DNA of 30,907 bases from Xylophilus ampelinus. Lineage in GTDB: Bacteria; Pseudomonadota; Gammaproteobacteria; Burkholderiales; Burkholderiaceae_C. The position numbers were made by a program, and so were the translations under genes. The stretch is from the NCBI RefSeq assembly GCF_901875635.1, contig NZ_CABFMN010000125.1:1-30907 (forward strand). The letters run 5' to 3'. The notes beneath the pieces are model-generated. The model saw nothing but the letters and a program-made list of their open reading frames with translations, was not told the origin of the DNA and made no database searches. Within the stretch, counting starts at the first letter, position 1. Each line of letters starts with the position of its first letter. Below, one piece after another: positions 1 to 7,195 of the stretch.

Positions 1-369
1 GCCCCGCCCGCGCCGGAGACGCCCCCCGCGCCACCGGCCCCGCCTGCACCGCCGCCGGCCCCGCCCGCCCCGCCAGCGCAGAAGGAACTGACCGGCGCGC
101 AGGCGCAGTGGGTGGTGAAGCCGCCACTCGTGTTCCCGTCCATGAGCAAGCGGCTCGGCGAGTCGGGCACGGTGGTCGTGCGCATCATTTTCGATTCCGA
201 CGGCAACGCCAAGCGTGCCACGGTGGTCACCTCGAGCGGCTACGAGCGACTCGACGTCGCGGGCCGAGAAGCGGCGCTGCGTTCGCGCATCGCGATCAAC
301 CTGCCCGCGGGCACGCCGCGTTCGCCGGAGTACGCGTACACCGCGCCGCTGGCCTTCGTCCTGAACTGA
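1..369 (+). CDS. tonB: TonB energy transducer, C-terminal part (5' end outside window)
   Basis: TonB links the inner-membrane ExbB-ExbD proton channel to outer-membrane receptors and powers uptake of siderophores and heme. Reading frame 1 is open from the window edge to the TGA at 367-369. The first ~26 codons are almost only proline and alanine, the periplasm-spanning Pro-rich segment, followed by an ~85-residue C-terminal domain. That domain holds P-x-F-P, a VVVRIIFDSDGNAK strand pattern and a closing YTAPLAFVLN, as in the TonB C-terminal fold. The N-terminal membrane anchor is not in the window. exbB follows after 19 bases, so the three genes form a tonB-exbB-exbD operon. Family assignment is firm; the substrate served cannot be read from this fragment. 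Confidence 0.9.
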   Translation, partial: APPAPETPPAPPAPPAPPPAPPAPPAQKELTGAQAQWVVKPPLVFPSMSKRLGESGTVVVRIIFDSDGNAKRATVVTSSGYERLDVAGREAALRSRIAINLPAGTPRSPEYAYTAPLAFVLN

Positions 370-388
370 TTTTTTTCCTGGAGCATTT

Positions 389-1102
389 ATGGATTCCCAA
401 TTCGGCTTGATGCACGTCTGGCAGCAGGGCGACTTCGTCACCAAGGCAGTGGCCATCCTGCTGGTGGGCATGTCGCTCGCCTCGTGGATCGTCATCCTCG
501 TGAAGGCCTTCGACATCGTGCGCTACAAGCGCATGGCCCGGCGTTCGGGCGATTTCTGGCACAGCGAGGACTTCGCCACCGCGCTCGACAAGCTGGGCAA
601 GAACGACGCCAATCCCTTCCGCGTGCTGGCGCTGGAAGGCCGCGAGGCCGCCGCGCACCACCGCAACACCAAGGCGCACCTTCACGACGCGCTCGACGTG
701 AGTGACTGGATCACCCGCGCGCTGCGCAACACCATCGACGAGTTCACGGCACGGCTGCAGACCGGGCTCGCCATCCTGGCATCGGTGGGCTCCACCGCCC
801 CGTTCATCGGCCTCTTCGGCACCGTGTGGGGCATCTATCACGCGCTGATGAGCATCGGTTCGGCCGGCCAGGCGACCATCGACAAAGTGGCCGGCCCGAT
901 CGGCGAGGCGCTGATCATGACGGCCCTCGGCCTGGCCGTCGCCATCCCTGCGGTGCTGGGCTACAACGCCCTCGTGCGCGGCAACAAGTTCGTGCTGACC
1001 AAGCTCAACAGCTTCGCGCACGACCTGCACGCCTATTTCGTGACCGGTGCCCGCGTGCAGGCCGGTGGCGACGCGACCGTCGTCGCGCTGAAAAAGGGAT
1101 AA
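389..1102 (+). CDS. exbB: ExbB, TonB-system proton channel subunit
   Basis: 237-residue MotA/TolQ/ExbB-family inner-membrane protein; with ExbD it converts proton flow into movement of TonB. Three membrane segments are visible at about residues 17-40, 124-148 and 172-196, with a large cytoplasmic domain between the first two, the standard ExbB topology. The second segment carries the family pattern GSTAPFIGLFGTVWGI and the third GEALIMTALGLAVAIPA. The start is the ATG at 389, with GGAG at 380-383. It lies between tonB and exbD. The alternative TolQ is unlikely because the neighbours are TonB and hemP rather than Tol-Pal genes. Confidence 0.95.
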   Translation: MDSQFGLMHVWQQGDFVTKAVAILLVGMSLASWIVILVKAFDIVRYKRMARRSGDFWHSEDFATALDKLGKNDANPFRVLALEGREAAAHHRNTKAHLHDALDVSDWITRALRNTIDEFTARLQTGLAILASVGSTAPFIGLFGTVWGIYHALMSIGSAGQATIDKVAGPIGEALIMTALGLAVAIPAVLGYNALVRGNKFVLTKLNSFAHDLHAYFVTGARVQAGGDATVVALKKG

Positions 1103-1109
1103 CACATGC

Positions 1110-1185
1110 GCCCCCAAGCTCACATCCGTTCGCTGCCCACCGAGGGGGCCCATGCCTCCCTAGAGGCGGCTCGTCGGGAGGCATG
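1110..1185 (+). repeat. Intergenic hairpin repeat, family 2, copy 1 (diverged)
   Basis: Lies between exbB and exbD. It contains a 6-bp stem (GCCCCC 1110-1115 with GGGGGC 1144-1149) and then a perfect 10-bp stem, CATGCCTCCC (1151-1160) with GGGAGGCATG (1176-1185), enclosing the 15-nt loop TAGAGGCGGCTCGTC. The loop matches those of copies at 19188-19243 and 28284-28337 at 11 of 15 positions, while the stem sequence is entirely different. Assignment to the family rests on this shared architecture and is an inference. Confidence 0.6.
1151..1185 (+). promoter_or_regulatory. Stem-loop enclosing the exbD ribosome-binding site
   Basis: The only good Shine-Dalgarno for exbD is GGAGG at 1177-1181, eight bases before its ATG at 1190. 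Those bases form the right arm of a perfect 10-bp inverted repeat whose left arm is 1151-1160. Folding would hide the site. Ribosomes finishing exbB stop at 1102, about 50 bases upstream, so they would not obviously melt it. The pairing is seen directly; an effect on ExbD yield is inferred. Confidence 0.6.
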
Positions 1186-1189
1186 ACCC

Positions 1190-1603
1190 ATGGCCTTCGG
1201 TACCCAGGACGAAGCCGATGACGTGATGAACGAGATCAACATGACGCCGCTGGTCGACGTCATGCTGGTGCTCCTCATCATCTTCATCATCACCGTGCCG
1301 GTGATGAAGCATGCCGTGAACATCGACCTGCCGCGCGAGACCACGCAGCGGGAAGAGACCAAGCCCGAGACGATCTCGCTGAGCGTCGACGCTAGCGGCA
1401 GCTACTACTGGAACCAGGAAAAGATCGACGACGCCACGCTGGAGTCGCGCCTGGCCGCCGCGGGCGCCCAGCCGCAGCCGCCGGAGCTGCACATCCGCGC
1501 CGACAAGGACGTGCGTTACGAGCGCGTGGCCGGCGCCATGGCCGCCGCGACGCGCGCCGGCGTGCACAAGATCGGCTTCATCAACGACCCGACAAAGAAC
1601 TGA
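1190..1603 (+). CDS. exbD: ExbD, TonB-system proton channel subunit
   Basis: 137-residue ExbD/TolR-family protein: short cytoplasmic N-terminus, one membrane helix at about residues 21-42, and a periplasmic domain. The motif NEINMTPLVDVMLVLLIIF is diagnostic, and Asp23 corresponds to the essential membrane aspartate that carries protons. ExbD sits inside the ExbB ring and contacts TonB. Start ATG at 1190 with GGAGG at 1177-1181. The 87-base gap from exbB is long for such an operon and is filled by hairpins. No T-rich terminator is visible after the stop at 1603. Confidence 0.95.
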   Translation: MAFGTQDEADDVMNEINMTPLVDVMLVLLIIFIITVPVMKHAVNIDLPRETTQREETKPETISLSVDASGSYYWNQEKIDDATLESRLAAAGAQPQPPELHIRADKDVRYERVAGAMAAATRAGVHKIGFINDPTKN

Positions 1604-1634
1604 CGGCGGCACACAAAAAAATGCATCGCGGCGA

Positions 1635-1663
1635 TTGACTTCTTATTGCGAATCATTATCATT
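1635..1663 (+). promoter_or_regulatory. hemP promoter overlapped by Fur box
   Basis: TTGACT at 1635-1640 and TATCAT at 1657-1662 are near-consensus -35 and -10 hexamers with a 16-base spacer. The 19-mer at 1642-1660 matches the classical Fur box (GATAATGATAATCATTATC) at 14 of 19 positions, including the whole right half AATCATTATC. Fur with iron bound would cover the spacer and most of the -10 box. Predicted transcription start is near 1669, 25 bases before the hemP ATG. Confidence 0.8.
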
Positions 1664-1693
1664 TGATCACCGCCTCCCAGAAGGACTCCTTCC

Positions 1694-1912
1694 ATGCAAG
1701 CCACCCCGACCGCCTTCAAAGTTCTGAGCCATCCGTCGCTGGACCAAGCCGGCGGCGGCACGGCCACCGCCACGGCCTCCAGCGTGCATCCCGCCCACCT
1801 GGTCCAGAGCAACGAGTTGCTCAAGGGCCAGAAGACCATCGGGATCATGCACAACGGCTCGCTCTACCGTCTGCAGGCCACCAAACTCGGCAAGCTGATC
1901 CTCACCAAGTAA
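1694..1912 (+). CDS. hemP: HemP family hemin uptake protein
   Basis: 72-residue small protein of the HemP family. The conserved half is the C-terminus: LLKGQKTIGIMHNGSLYRLQ followed by the terminal TKLGKLILTK. HemP genes are normally Fur-regulated and sit beside heme-uptake genes; in some bacteria the protein is needed to activate the heme receptor gene. Start ATG at 1694 with AAGGA at 1681-1685. It lies just downstream of tonB-exbB-exbD but has its own Fur-controlled promoter. No TonB-dependent heme receptor follows here, so any target lies outside the window. Confidence 0.9.
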   Translation: MQATPTAFKVLSHPSLDQAGGGTATATASSVHPAHLVQSNELLKGQKTIGIMHNGSLYRLQATKLGKLILTK

Positions 1913-1945
1913 AGGATCGGCGCCCCTCGCAAGTTTCATCGTGGG

Positions 1946-1981
1946 GCGACTCGAGGAGATCACTCTCCGAGGGTCGTTTTT
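1946..1981 (+). terminator. Probable hemP terminator
   Basis: An imperfect stem pairs CGAC (1947-1950) and GGAGA (1955-1959) with TCTCC (1964-1968) and GTCG (1973-1976), with a short internal mismatch and loop TCAC. It is followed at once by TTTTT at 1977-1981. Position 34 bases after the hemP stop fits intrinsic termination. Confidence 0.55.
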
Positions 1982-2044
1982 GGCTAGCCACGGTTCTCCC
2001 AGCCAAGCCCTTTTTTCCACGCTGCGACGCCTCCACCAAAGACG

Positions 2045-2070
2045 AAGCCGGCCCTCGAGGCCGGCTTTTT
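2045..2070. terminator. Intrinsic terminator between convergent genes
   Basis: Perfect 9-bp stem AAGCCGGCC (2045-2053) and GGCCGGCTT (2059-2067), loop CTCGA, then TTT. On the minus strand the stem is preceded by a run of A, so it may also act on the gene ending at 2093. Confidence 0.75.
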
Positions 2071-2092
2071 CATGGGCGAACGGTGCGCGCGA

Positions 2093-2500
2093 TCAGAGGC
2101 CGAGCGCGGCGATGCCCGCCTTGGCGATCTGTGCGTCCTCGTTGGACTTCACGCCGCTCACGCCGACGGCGCCGATGACCTGGCCGTCCTTCACGATCGG
2201 CACACCGCCCTCGAGCATGCCCTTGACGGCCGGCGCCGTGAGGAAGGCCGTGCGGCCGCCGTTGATGACGTCTTCGTAGCCCTTGCTCTCACGACGGCCC
2301 AGGGCCGCGGTGTGCGCCTTGGCCGGCGCGATGTGCGAGGACAGCGCGGCGGCGCCGTCCAGGCGCTGCAGCCACAGCAGATGGCCGGCGTCGTCGCTGA
2401 TGGCGATGGTCACCGCCCAGTTGTTCTTCAGCGCTTCGGCTTCCGCGGCGGCAGCAATGCGCTTGACGTCGTCGAGTTCGAGGTAGTGCTTGGTCTTCAT
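2093..2500 (-). CDS. GlcG/HbpS-like (DUF336) family protein
   Basis: 135-residue protein of the HbpS/GlcG (DUF336) family, small alpha/beta proteins often found beside oxidative or glycolate genes; one member, HbpS of Streptomyces, binds heme. Visible family patterns are VTIAISDDAGHLLWLQRLDG near residue 30, an AKAHTAALGRRES segment and the C-terminal GGVPIVKDGQVIGAVGVSG. The ATG at 2498-2500 gives the usual family length; the frame stays open further upstream but without family similarity. It converges on hemP. Family membership is secure; function is not, and a link to heme is only suggested by the neighbour. Confidence 0.85.
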   Translation of the reverse strand: MKTKHYLELDDVKRIAAAAEAEALKNNWAVTIAISDDAGHLLWLQRLDGAAALSSHIAPAKAHTAALGRRESKGYEDVINGGRTAFLTAPAVKGMLEGGVPIVKDGQVIGAVGVSGVKSNEDAQIAKAGIAALGL

Positions 2501-2625
2501 GGTGTGCTGCAAGGGGGCAAAAGCGGCAAGCATAGCGCCCGGCGCCGTCCGGGCGGCAAGACCCGGGCAGCCACCGGTGGGCTTGCTGCCCACACGGTTT
2601 CTGCCGGCGGCCCCTTGCAGGCTCC

Positions 2626-2631
2626 TAGAAT
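2626..2631 (+). promoter_or_regulatory. Candidate -10 box (TAGAAT) upstream of yccA-like gene
   Basis: TAGAATCCGCC begins at 2626, 70 bases before the ATG at 2701. The same TAGAATCC string occurs upstream of two other plus-strand genes here (4983 and 8926). No convincing -35 hexamer is visible, so this is a candidate only. Confidence 0.4.
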
Positions 2632-2700
2632 CCGCCCCATCTTCCACCCGTGCCTCCGCACCCGCGTTGCGCAGCCCACCCTTTTCCAGGAGTTCCTGCC

Positions 2701-3402
2701 ATGACCGATCGCGCCGACACCTTCGAATCCCCTGTCGCCTATGGCCAGGTGCTGCCGCAGGCCGAACGCCAGCGCGTGCTGCGCAACACCTATTGGCTGC
2801 TGGCCCTGAGCCTGATCCCGACGGTGCTCGGCGCATGGCTGGGTGTGGCCACGGGCCTGACCCGCTCGCTGACCGGCGGCCTCGGCCTGGTGGTGTTCCT
2901 GGTCGGCGCCTTCGGCTTCATGTTCGCGATCGAGAAGACCAAGAATTCCACCGCCGGCATTCCGGTGCTGCTGGGCTTCACCTTCTTCATGGGGCTGATG
3001 CTGTCGCGGCTGATCGCGATGGTGCTGGGCTTCAAGAACGGCCCCGAGCTGGTGATGACGGCCTTCGGCGGCACGGCCGGCGTGTTCTTCGTGATGGCCT
3101 CGCTGGCCACGGTCATCAAGCGCGACCTGTCGGGCATGGGCAAGTTCCTGTTCGTCGGCGTGCTCGTGCTCTTCATCGGCTCGATCATCAACGTCTTCAT
3201 CGGCTCGACGGCCGGCATGCTCGCGATCTCGGTGGCAGCCATCGGCATCTTCTCGGCCTACATGCTGTACGACCTGAAGCAGATCATCGACGGCGGCGAA
3301 ACCAACTACATCAGCGCCACGCTGGCGCTCTACCTGGATCTGTTCAACGTGTTCCAGAGCCTGCTGGCCCTGCTGGGCATCTTTGGCGGCGAACGGGATT
3401 GA
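2701..3402 (+). CDS. Bax inhibitor-1 / YccA family membrane protein
   Basis: 233-residue polytopic inner-membrane protein of the BI-1 family. In E. coli, YccA binds and modulates the FtsH membrane protease; other BI-1 proteins are pH-sensitive calcium leak channels. About seven hydrophobic segments follow a polar N-terminal tail of ~25 residues. The family signature AYMLYDLKQIIDGGE lies near residue 190, followed by ISATLALYLDLFNVFQSLL. The ATG at 2701 is preceded by AGGAG (2688-2692). It is a single gene with a strong terminator 15 bases after its stop. It is divergent from the DUF336 gene. Family call is firm; the partner is inferred from E. coli. Confidence 0.9.
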   Translation: MTDRADTFESPVAYGQVLPQAERQRVLRNTYWLLALSLIPTVLGAWLGVATGLTRSLTGGLGLVVFLVGAFGFMFAIEKTKNSTAGIPVLLGFTFFMGLMLSRLIAMVLGFKNGPELVMTAFGGTAGVFFVMASLATVIKRDLSGMGKFLFVGVLVLFIGSIINVFIGSTAGMLAISVAAIGIFSAYMLYDLKQIIDGGETNYISATLALYLDLFNVFQSLLALLGIFGGERD

Positions 3403-3416
3403 CGGACGCTTCGCCA

Positions 3417-3451
3417 AAACGACAAGGGGGCCAGCGGCCCCCTTGTCGTTT
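3417..3451. terminator. Bidirectional intrinsic terminator
   Basis: Perfect 16-bp stem: AAACGACAAGGGGGCC (3417-3432) pairs with GGCCCCCTTGTCGTTT (3436-3451), loop AGC. A-rich start and T-rich end make it work in both directions, between the BI-1 gene and rlmD, which converge here. Confidence 0.9.
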
Positions 3452-3480
3452 CGGCGGCCTCGCCCCAGGCTCGACCGCGC

Positions 3481-4929
3481 TCAGGCGTGGCGTTCGAACA
3501 CGGCGATCGACTCGACGTGCGCCGTGTGCGGGAACATGTTGATCGCCCCTGCCAGCGTGCAGCGATAGCCAGCCTGGTGCACCAGCAGGCCGGCGTCGCG
3601 CGCCAGGGTCGACGGGTTGCAGCTCACGTAGACGATGCGGCGCGGCGCCGTCCAGCCGCCGGTGCGCAGTTCGGGCTGTTGCTCCAGGTCGGCCAGCGCC
3701 TTGGCCAGCGCGAAGGCGCCCTCCCGCGGCGGGTCGACCAGCCAGCGGTCCGCGCGGCCGTCGGCCACCAGCATCTCGGGCGTCATCTCGAAGAGGTTGC
3801 GTGCTACGAAATTCGTAGCTGCCATCGCCCGCCCCGCGGGCGTTTCAGCCCGATTTCGCTCGAAATTCTGCTGCGCGCGGGCCACCAGCACTTCGCTGCC
3901 CTCGATGCCCAGCACCTCGGCCGCCTTCGTCGCCAGCGGCAGCGTGAAGTTGCCGAGGCCGCAGAACCAGTCGATCACGCGCTCGCCGGCCTGCACGTCC
4001 AGCAGCCGCAGCGCGCGCGACACCAGCACGCGGTTGATGTGCGGGTTGACCTGCGTGAAGTCGGTCGGCTTGAAGGGCATGGTGATGCCGAAATCCGGCA
4101 GCTCGTAGGCGAGCTGCGGGCCGCCCTCTTCCAGCCGATGCACGGTGTCGGGCCCCTTCGGCTGCAGCCACCATTGGACGCCGGCATGCGCGGCAGCGAA
4201 GTCCTTCAGGCGCTGCACGTCGGCGCTGCTCAGCGGCTCCAGGTGCCGCAACACGAGCGCGATCACGCCGAGCTGCGTGGTGCCCGGCGCGTCGCCGCAG
4301 GCCACTTCGATCTGCGGGCAGGTCTGGCGCGCGTCCAGCGAATCAATCAGCCCGCGCAGGGGCATCAGCATGTCGCTCACCGCACGCGGCAGCACCGGGC
4401 AGACGGTCATGTCAGCCACGTAGCGGCTCTTGCGCTCGTGGAAGCCGATCAGCGTCGTGCCCTTCTTCTCCACATAGCGCACCGACAGCCGCGCGCGGTA
4501 GCGGTAATGCCAGCTCGGGCCCTCCAGCGGGCGCAGCAGTGTCTCGGGCTTGACCTTGCCGAGGTGCCAGAGGTTGTCCTCCAGGGCACGCTGTTTGACG
4601 GCGACCTGCGCGGCCGCGTCCAGGTGCTGCATCTTGCAACCGCCGCAGGCACCGGCATGCAGGCCGAAATGCGGGCAGCCCGGCCGCACGCGCAGGGACG
4701 ACTCCCGGCGCAGCGCCGACAGCGTGCCCTGCTCCCAGTTGTTCTTCTTCCGGTGCACGTTCACGCGCACCTGCTCGAAGGGCAGCGCGCCATCGATGAA
4801 CACCACCTTGCCGTCGGGCCGGTGGGCGACGCCCTGCGCGTCGAGGTCGATCGATTCGACATTCAGCCAGCCATCGTCGGGTGGCACCGCCGTGGGCGCC
4901 GCATTGTTCAGGGTCGAATCCGTCGTCAT
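3481..4929 (-). CDS. rlmD: RlmD, 23S rRNA (uracil-1939-C5)-methyltransferase
   Basis: 482-residue SAM-dependent methyltransferase that makes m5U1939 in 23S rRNA. An N-terminal TRAM domain (~20-75) precedes four cysteines that bind a 4Fe-4S cluster (C85, C95, C98, C177). The Rossmann domain has [14 protein letters not shown] at 320-333 and DPPREGA at 399-405. Catalytic Cys437 sits in [12 protein letters not shown], and Q293 lies in the DFTQVNP motif. The ATG at 4927-4929 gives the usual length. Oddity: residues 356-376 are encoded by a complete copy of the 62-bp repeat (3803-3864), which lengthens the segment between the FERN helix and the FVARNLFE strand by roughly nine residues over what I expect for the family. 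It is divergent from the Hsp70-like gene. GACAAT lies six bases before the ATG and no Shine-Dalgarno is visible. Confidence 0.95.
   Translation of the reverse strand: MTTDSTLNNAAPTAVPPDDGWLNVESIDLDAQGVAHRPDGKVVFIDGALPFEQVRVNVHRKKNNWEQGTLSALRRESSLRVRPGCPHFGLHAGACGGCKMQHLDAAAQVAVKQRALEDNLWHLGKVKPETLLRPLEGPSWHYRYRARLSVRYVEKKGTTLIGFHERKSRYVADMTVCPVLPRAVSDMLMPLRGLIDSLDARQTCPQIEVACGDAPGTTQLGVIALVLRHLEPLSSADVQRLKDFAAAHAGVQWWLQPKGPDTVHRLEEGGPQLAYELPDFGITMPFKPTDFTQVNPHINRVLVSRALRLLDVQAGERVIDWFCGLGNFTLPLATKAAEVLGIEGSEVLVARAQQNFERNRAETPAGRAMAATNFVARNLFEMTPEMLVADGRADRWLVDPPREGAFALAKALADLEQQPELRTGGWTAPRRIVYVSCNPSTLARDAGLLVHQAGYRCTLAGAINMFPHTAHVESIAVFERHA
3803..3864 (+). repeat. 62-bp double-palindrome repeat, copy A (inside rlmD)
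   Basis: First palindrome GCTACGAAATTCGTAGC (3803-3819), a 6-base spacer, second palindrome CGCCCGCCCCGCGGGCG (3826-3842), then TTTCAGCC and a tail ending CTCGAA (to 3864). It aligns without gaps to copies at 9531, 13875, 18532 and 30000. It lies wholly inside rlmD and is read in frame as residues 356-376. Confidence 0.85.
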
Positions 4930-4982
4930 GCGCCGATTGTCGTTGGCCCACGCGGCGTCCTCGGCCGGCGGCAGGACGCCCC

Positions 4983-4988
4983 TAGAAT
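4983..4988 (+). promoter_or_regulatory. Candidate -10 box (TAGAAT) upstream of Hsp70-like gene
   Basis: TAGAATCCGCGCC begins at 4983, 73 bases before the ATG at 5061, matching the string upstream of the genes at 2701 and 8959. No clear -35 hexamer. Confidence 0.4.
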
Positions 4989-5060
4989 CCGCGCCCCGCT
5001 TGCGCAGCATGCGCGCCTTTCCCGACCCCGCCGCCCCGCACGGCACCGCACGCCCGAGCC

Positions 5061-6377
5061 ATGACCCCTGCCTCCTCGACCGCCGTCCGGCGGCCTTTTT
5101 GCGCCATCGATTTCGGCACCTCCAACTCGGCCATCGCGCTGTCTCATGCGGGTGCCCGCCTGACGCTGGTCGAGCTGGAGCCGGGGCAGCGCACCATGCC
5201 CACCGCGGTGTTCTACGGCATCGAGGGACTCGCTCCCCACGAGGCGCCGCACCTGCTGTACGGGCGCCGGGCGCTGGCCGCCTACGTCGAAGGCCACGAA
5301 GGCCGCCTCATGCGTTCGATGAAAAGCATCCTCGGCTCGACGCTGGCCGACCAGAGCACCGAGGTCGGTGCCGGCCATTCGGTGCGCTACCTCGATGTCG
5401 TGTCCTCGTACCTGCGCCACCTCAAGGCCATGGCCGAGCGCGAAGCCGGGGACGCGATCGAACGCGCGGTGCTCGGGCGGCCTGTCTACTTCGTGGACGG
5501 CGACGCCGTGCGCGACGCCCAGGCGCAGGCGGCGCTCGAAGCCGCCGCGCGCTCGGTGGGCTTCAGCGAACTGAGCTTTCAATACGAGCCCATCGCCGCC
5601 GCGCTCGACTACGAGCAAAGCGCCGAGCGCGAAGAACTCGTCCTGGTGGCCGACATCGGTGGCGGTACCTCCGATTTCTCGCTGGTGCGCGTGGGCCCGC
5701 TGCGCCGCGGGCGACTGGACCGCCGGGACGACATCCTGGCCAACCACGGCGTGCATGTCGCAGGCACCGATTTCGACAGGCACGTCGAGCTGGCGGGCAT
5801 CCTGCCGTTGTGCGGCTACCGGGGACGCGGGCCTTCCCGGCCGGGCCAGGCCCCCCGCGAGGTACCCAGCCGCGTCTACTTCGACCTCGCGACCTGGCAC
5901 CTTATCAATACGGTCTACACGGCACCCCGCGTGGCCGAGCTGCGCCGCATGCGCGAGTTCTACGGCGAGCCCGCGCAATACCGCCGACTCATGACCGTGG
6001 TCCAGGAGCACCTCGGCCATGCCCTCATCGGGCTTGCCGAATCGGCCAAGATCGCGGTAGCCGAAGGGGGCGAAAGCCGCATCGACCTCTCCCGACTGGA
6101 AACCGGCCTGCACGCCCGGCTCGATCAGGCGCAGGCGGTGCAGGCGCTGGACGCCGACCTGACGCGCATCGCACAGGCGGCGTTGCACACGCTGCAACTC
6201 GCCGGCGTGTCACCGGATGATGTCGCCGTCGTCTATTTCACCGGTGGCTCGACGGGCTTCAGGCCCCTGACCGAGCGCATTGCAGCCGCGCTGCCGCAGG
6301 CGCGTGCGATCCACGGCGACCGCAATGCCAGCGTGGCACAGGGTCTCGGGGTGCATGCGCAGAGCCTGTTCGGTTGA
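5061..6377 (+). CDS. Hsp70-family protein, YegD-like, ATPase domain only
   Basis: 438-residue actin/Hsp70-fold ATPase resembling YegD. The nucleotide-binding signatures are all present: phosphate-1 DFGTSNSAI starting at residue 17, phosphate-2 [12 protein letters not shown] at about 197-208, and an adenosine-site [13 protein letters not shown] near 391. It stops right after the ATPase fold, so the C-terminal peptide-binding domain of DnaK is absent, as usual in YegD proteins (about 450 residues). No J-protein or GrpE gene is nearby. The start ATG at 5061 has only a weak GAG upstream. Its clients are unknown. The gene is divergent from rlmD and convergent with the unknown gene ending at 6409. 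Confidence 0.85.
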   Translation: MTPASSTAVRRPFCAIDFGTSNSAIALSHAGARLTLVELEPGQRTMPTAVFYGIEGLAPHEAPHLLYGRRALAAYVEGHEGRLMRSMKSILGSTLADQSTEVGAGHSVRYLDVVSSYLRHLKAMAEREAGDAIERAVLGRPVYFVDGDAVRDAQAQAALEAAARSVGFSELSFQYEPIAAALDYEQSAEREELVLVADIGGGTSDFSLVRVGPLRRGRLDRRDDILANHGVHVAGTDFDRHVELAGILPLCGYRGRGPSRPGQAPREVPSRVYFDLATWHLINTVYTAPRVAELRRMREFYGEPAQYRRLMTVVQEHLGHALIGLAESAKIAVAEGGESRIDLSRLETGLHARLDQAQAVQALDADLTRIAQAALHTLQLAGVSPDDVAVVYFTGGSTGFRPLTERIAAALPQARAIHGDRNASVAQGLGVHAQSLFG

Positions 6378-6408
6378 AGGACCGGCGCGGCTTGCGCACA
6401 CGCCGGAT

Positions 6409-6990
6409 TCAGTTCAGGCTGCGGGCCGCAGGCGCTGCGCCGGCAGCCTCCGGGTGCCGCAGGGGCACGGGCGAGCCGGGCATGGTGTCGAAGTCGGTCA
6501 CCGACTCGTGCCCGTGGATCGCTTCGCCCAAGTGCAAGGACGCGGCCCAGCGGCCGGCCGAGGAGTCGGCCGGTTCGTCGTTGGTGAAGATGCCGTTGCG
6601 CAGGAAGAAGACCTCCGCATCGGCGCGCTCGGCATGCAGCTCGATGAGCCGCGCGATCGGGAAGGTGTAGGTCACGAGCTTCTCGCGCGAGCCCCGCTTC
6701 TTGCCGCCGCAATTGAAAAAGCCTTCGGCTGCAATGACGATGGAGGAGCCGTCCACCTCGGTGGCGGCCTCGCCGGCACCGCTGCACCGCCAGATCGCCG
6801 AGGGCAACCGCACGCGGACCTTGTCGATCACGAGGTCACGGTTGCGATTGAGGCTGTTCAGCGGGGGCACGAGGGTGCGCAGTTGCCGCAGCCTTTCTGC
6901 AAAGCTGTCGTCGAGCGTGAACTCGACATGGTTCCACTCCTCACCCGCTCGGGTCAGGACCTGCATCACCACCTGTCGTGTCTTGCTCAC
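6409..6990 (-). CDS. Conserved-looking hypothetical protein
   Basis: I do not recognise this ~193-residue soluble protein. The chosen start is GTG at 6988-6990, giving MSKTRQVVMQVL, with GGCGGGG eight bases upstream; an upstream TTG at 7012-7014 or GTG at 6997-6999 are alternatives. The sequence has a mixed alpha/beta look, with strand-like stretches DLVIDKVRVRLP and SSIVIAAEGFFNCGG and an alanine-rich C-terminus. No signal peptide or membrane segment is visible. Codon use is typical of the window, which supports a real gene. It converges with the Hsp70-like gene and lies downstream of the phospholipase-D gene on the same strand. Confidence 0.7.
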   Translation of the reverse strand: MSKTRQVVMQVLTRAGEEWNHVEFTLDDSFAERLRQLRTLVPPLNSLNRNRDLVIDKVRVRLPSAIWRCSGAGEAATEVDGSSIVIAAEGFFNCGGKKRGSREKLVTYTFPIARLIELHAERADAEVFFLRNGIFTNDEPADSSAGRWAASLHLGEAIHGHESVTDFDTMPGSPVPLRHPEAAGAAPAARSLN

Positions 6991-7059
6991 CGCATTCACC
7001 CCGCCTGAAAACAAAATGGCACCTTGGTTGCCAACTGTTTCCTACTTTAAGGAGTATTT

Positions 7060-7152
7060 ATGGGAGTGCCTAGACAGCCAAAGGTTCGCATTCGCTCCGA
7101 CAAGCGAGTACGCCGACAGCCAGGTGAAGACCTTCGTTTGCAGCCTCAATGA
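7060..7152 (+). CDS. Possible 30-residue basic small protein
   Basis: ATG at 7060 with a strong Shine-Dalgarno AAGGAG at 7049-7054, five bases upstream, opens a 30-codon frame ending in TGA at 7150-7152. The product starts MGVPRQPKVRIRSDKRVRRQ and has about nine Lys/Arg. The upstream 30 bases are unusually A+T-rich for this genome. Against it: it uses AGA, CGA and GTA codons that are rare here, and it has no recognised homologue. It could be a real small protein, a leader peptide or chance. Confidence 0.3.
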   Translation: MGVPRQPKVRIRSDKRVRRQPGEDLRLQPQ

Positions 7153-7195
7153 TGCGCGGGCGAGGATGCAGGCGCCGGCGGCAACGTCCATGCAT

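Noticed and set aside
1..84. Proline-codon-rich start as a simple DNA repeat
   Set aside because: It is in frame with the TonB C-terminal domain and is the expected Pro-rich spacer of TonB.
2093..2836. DUF336 gene extended to 247 codons
   Set aside because: The added N-terminus is Arg/Pro/Gly-rich and antisense to the BI-1 gene; the ATG at 2500 matches the family.
3487..5064. Long open frame (525 codons) on the plus strand opposite rlmD
   Set aside because: Antisense shadow of rlmD in high-G+C DNA; composition is Arg/His/Gln/Ala-rich with no motif, while the minus strand encodes all RlmD signatures.
6382..6406. CCGGCG/CGCCGG inverted repeat as terminator between convergent genes
   Set aside because: Six-bp stem with a 13-base loop and no T-run; frequent by chance at this G+C content.
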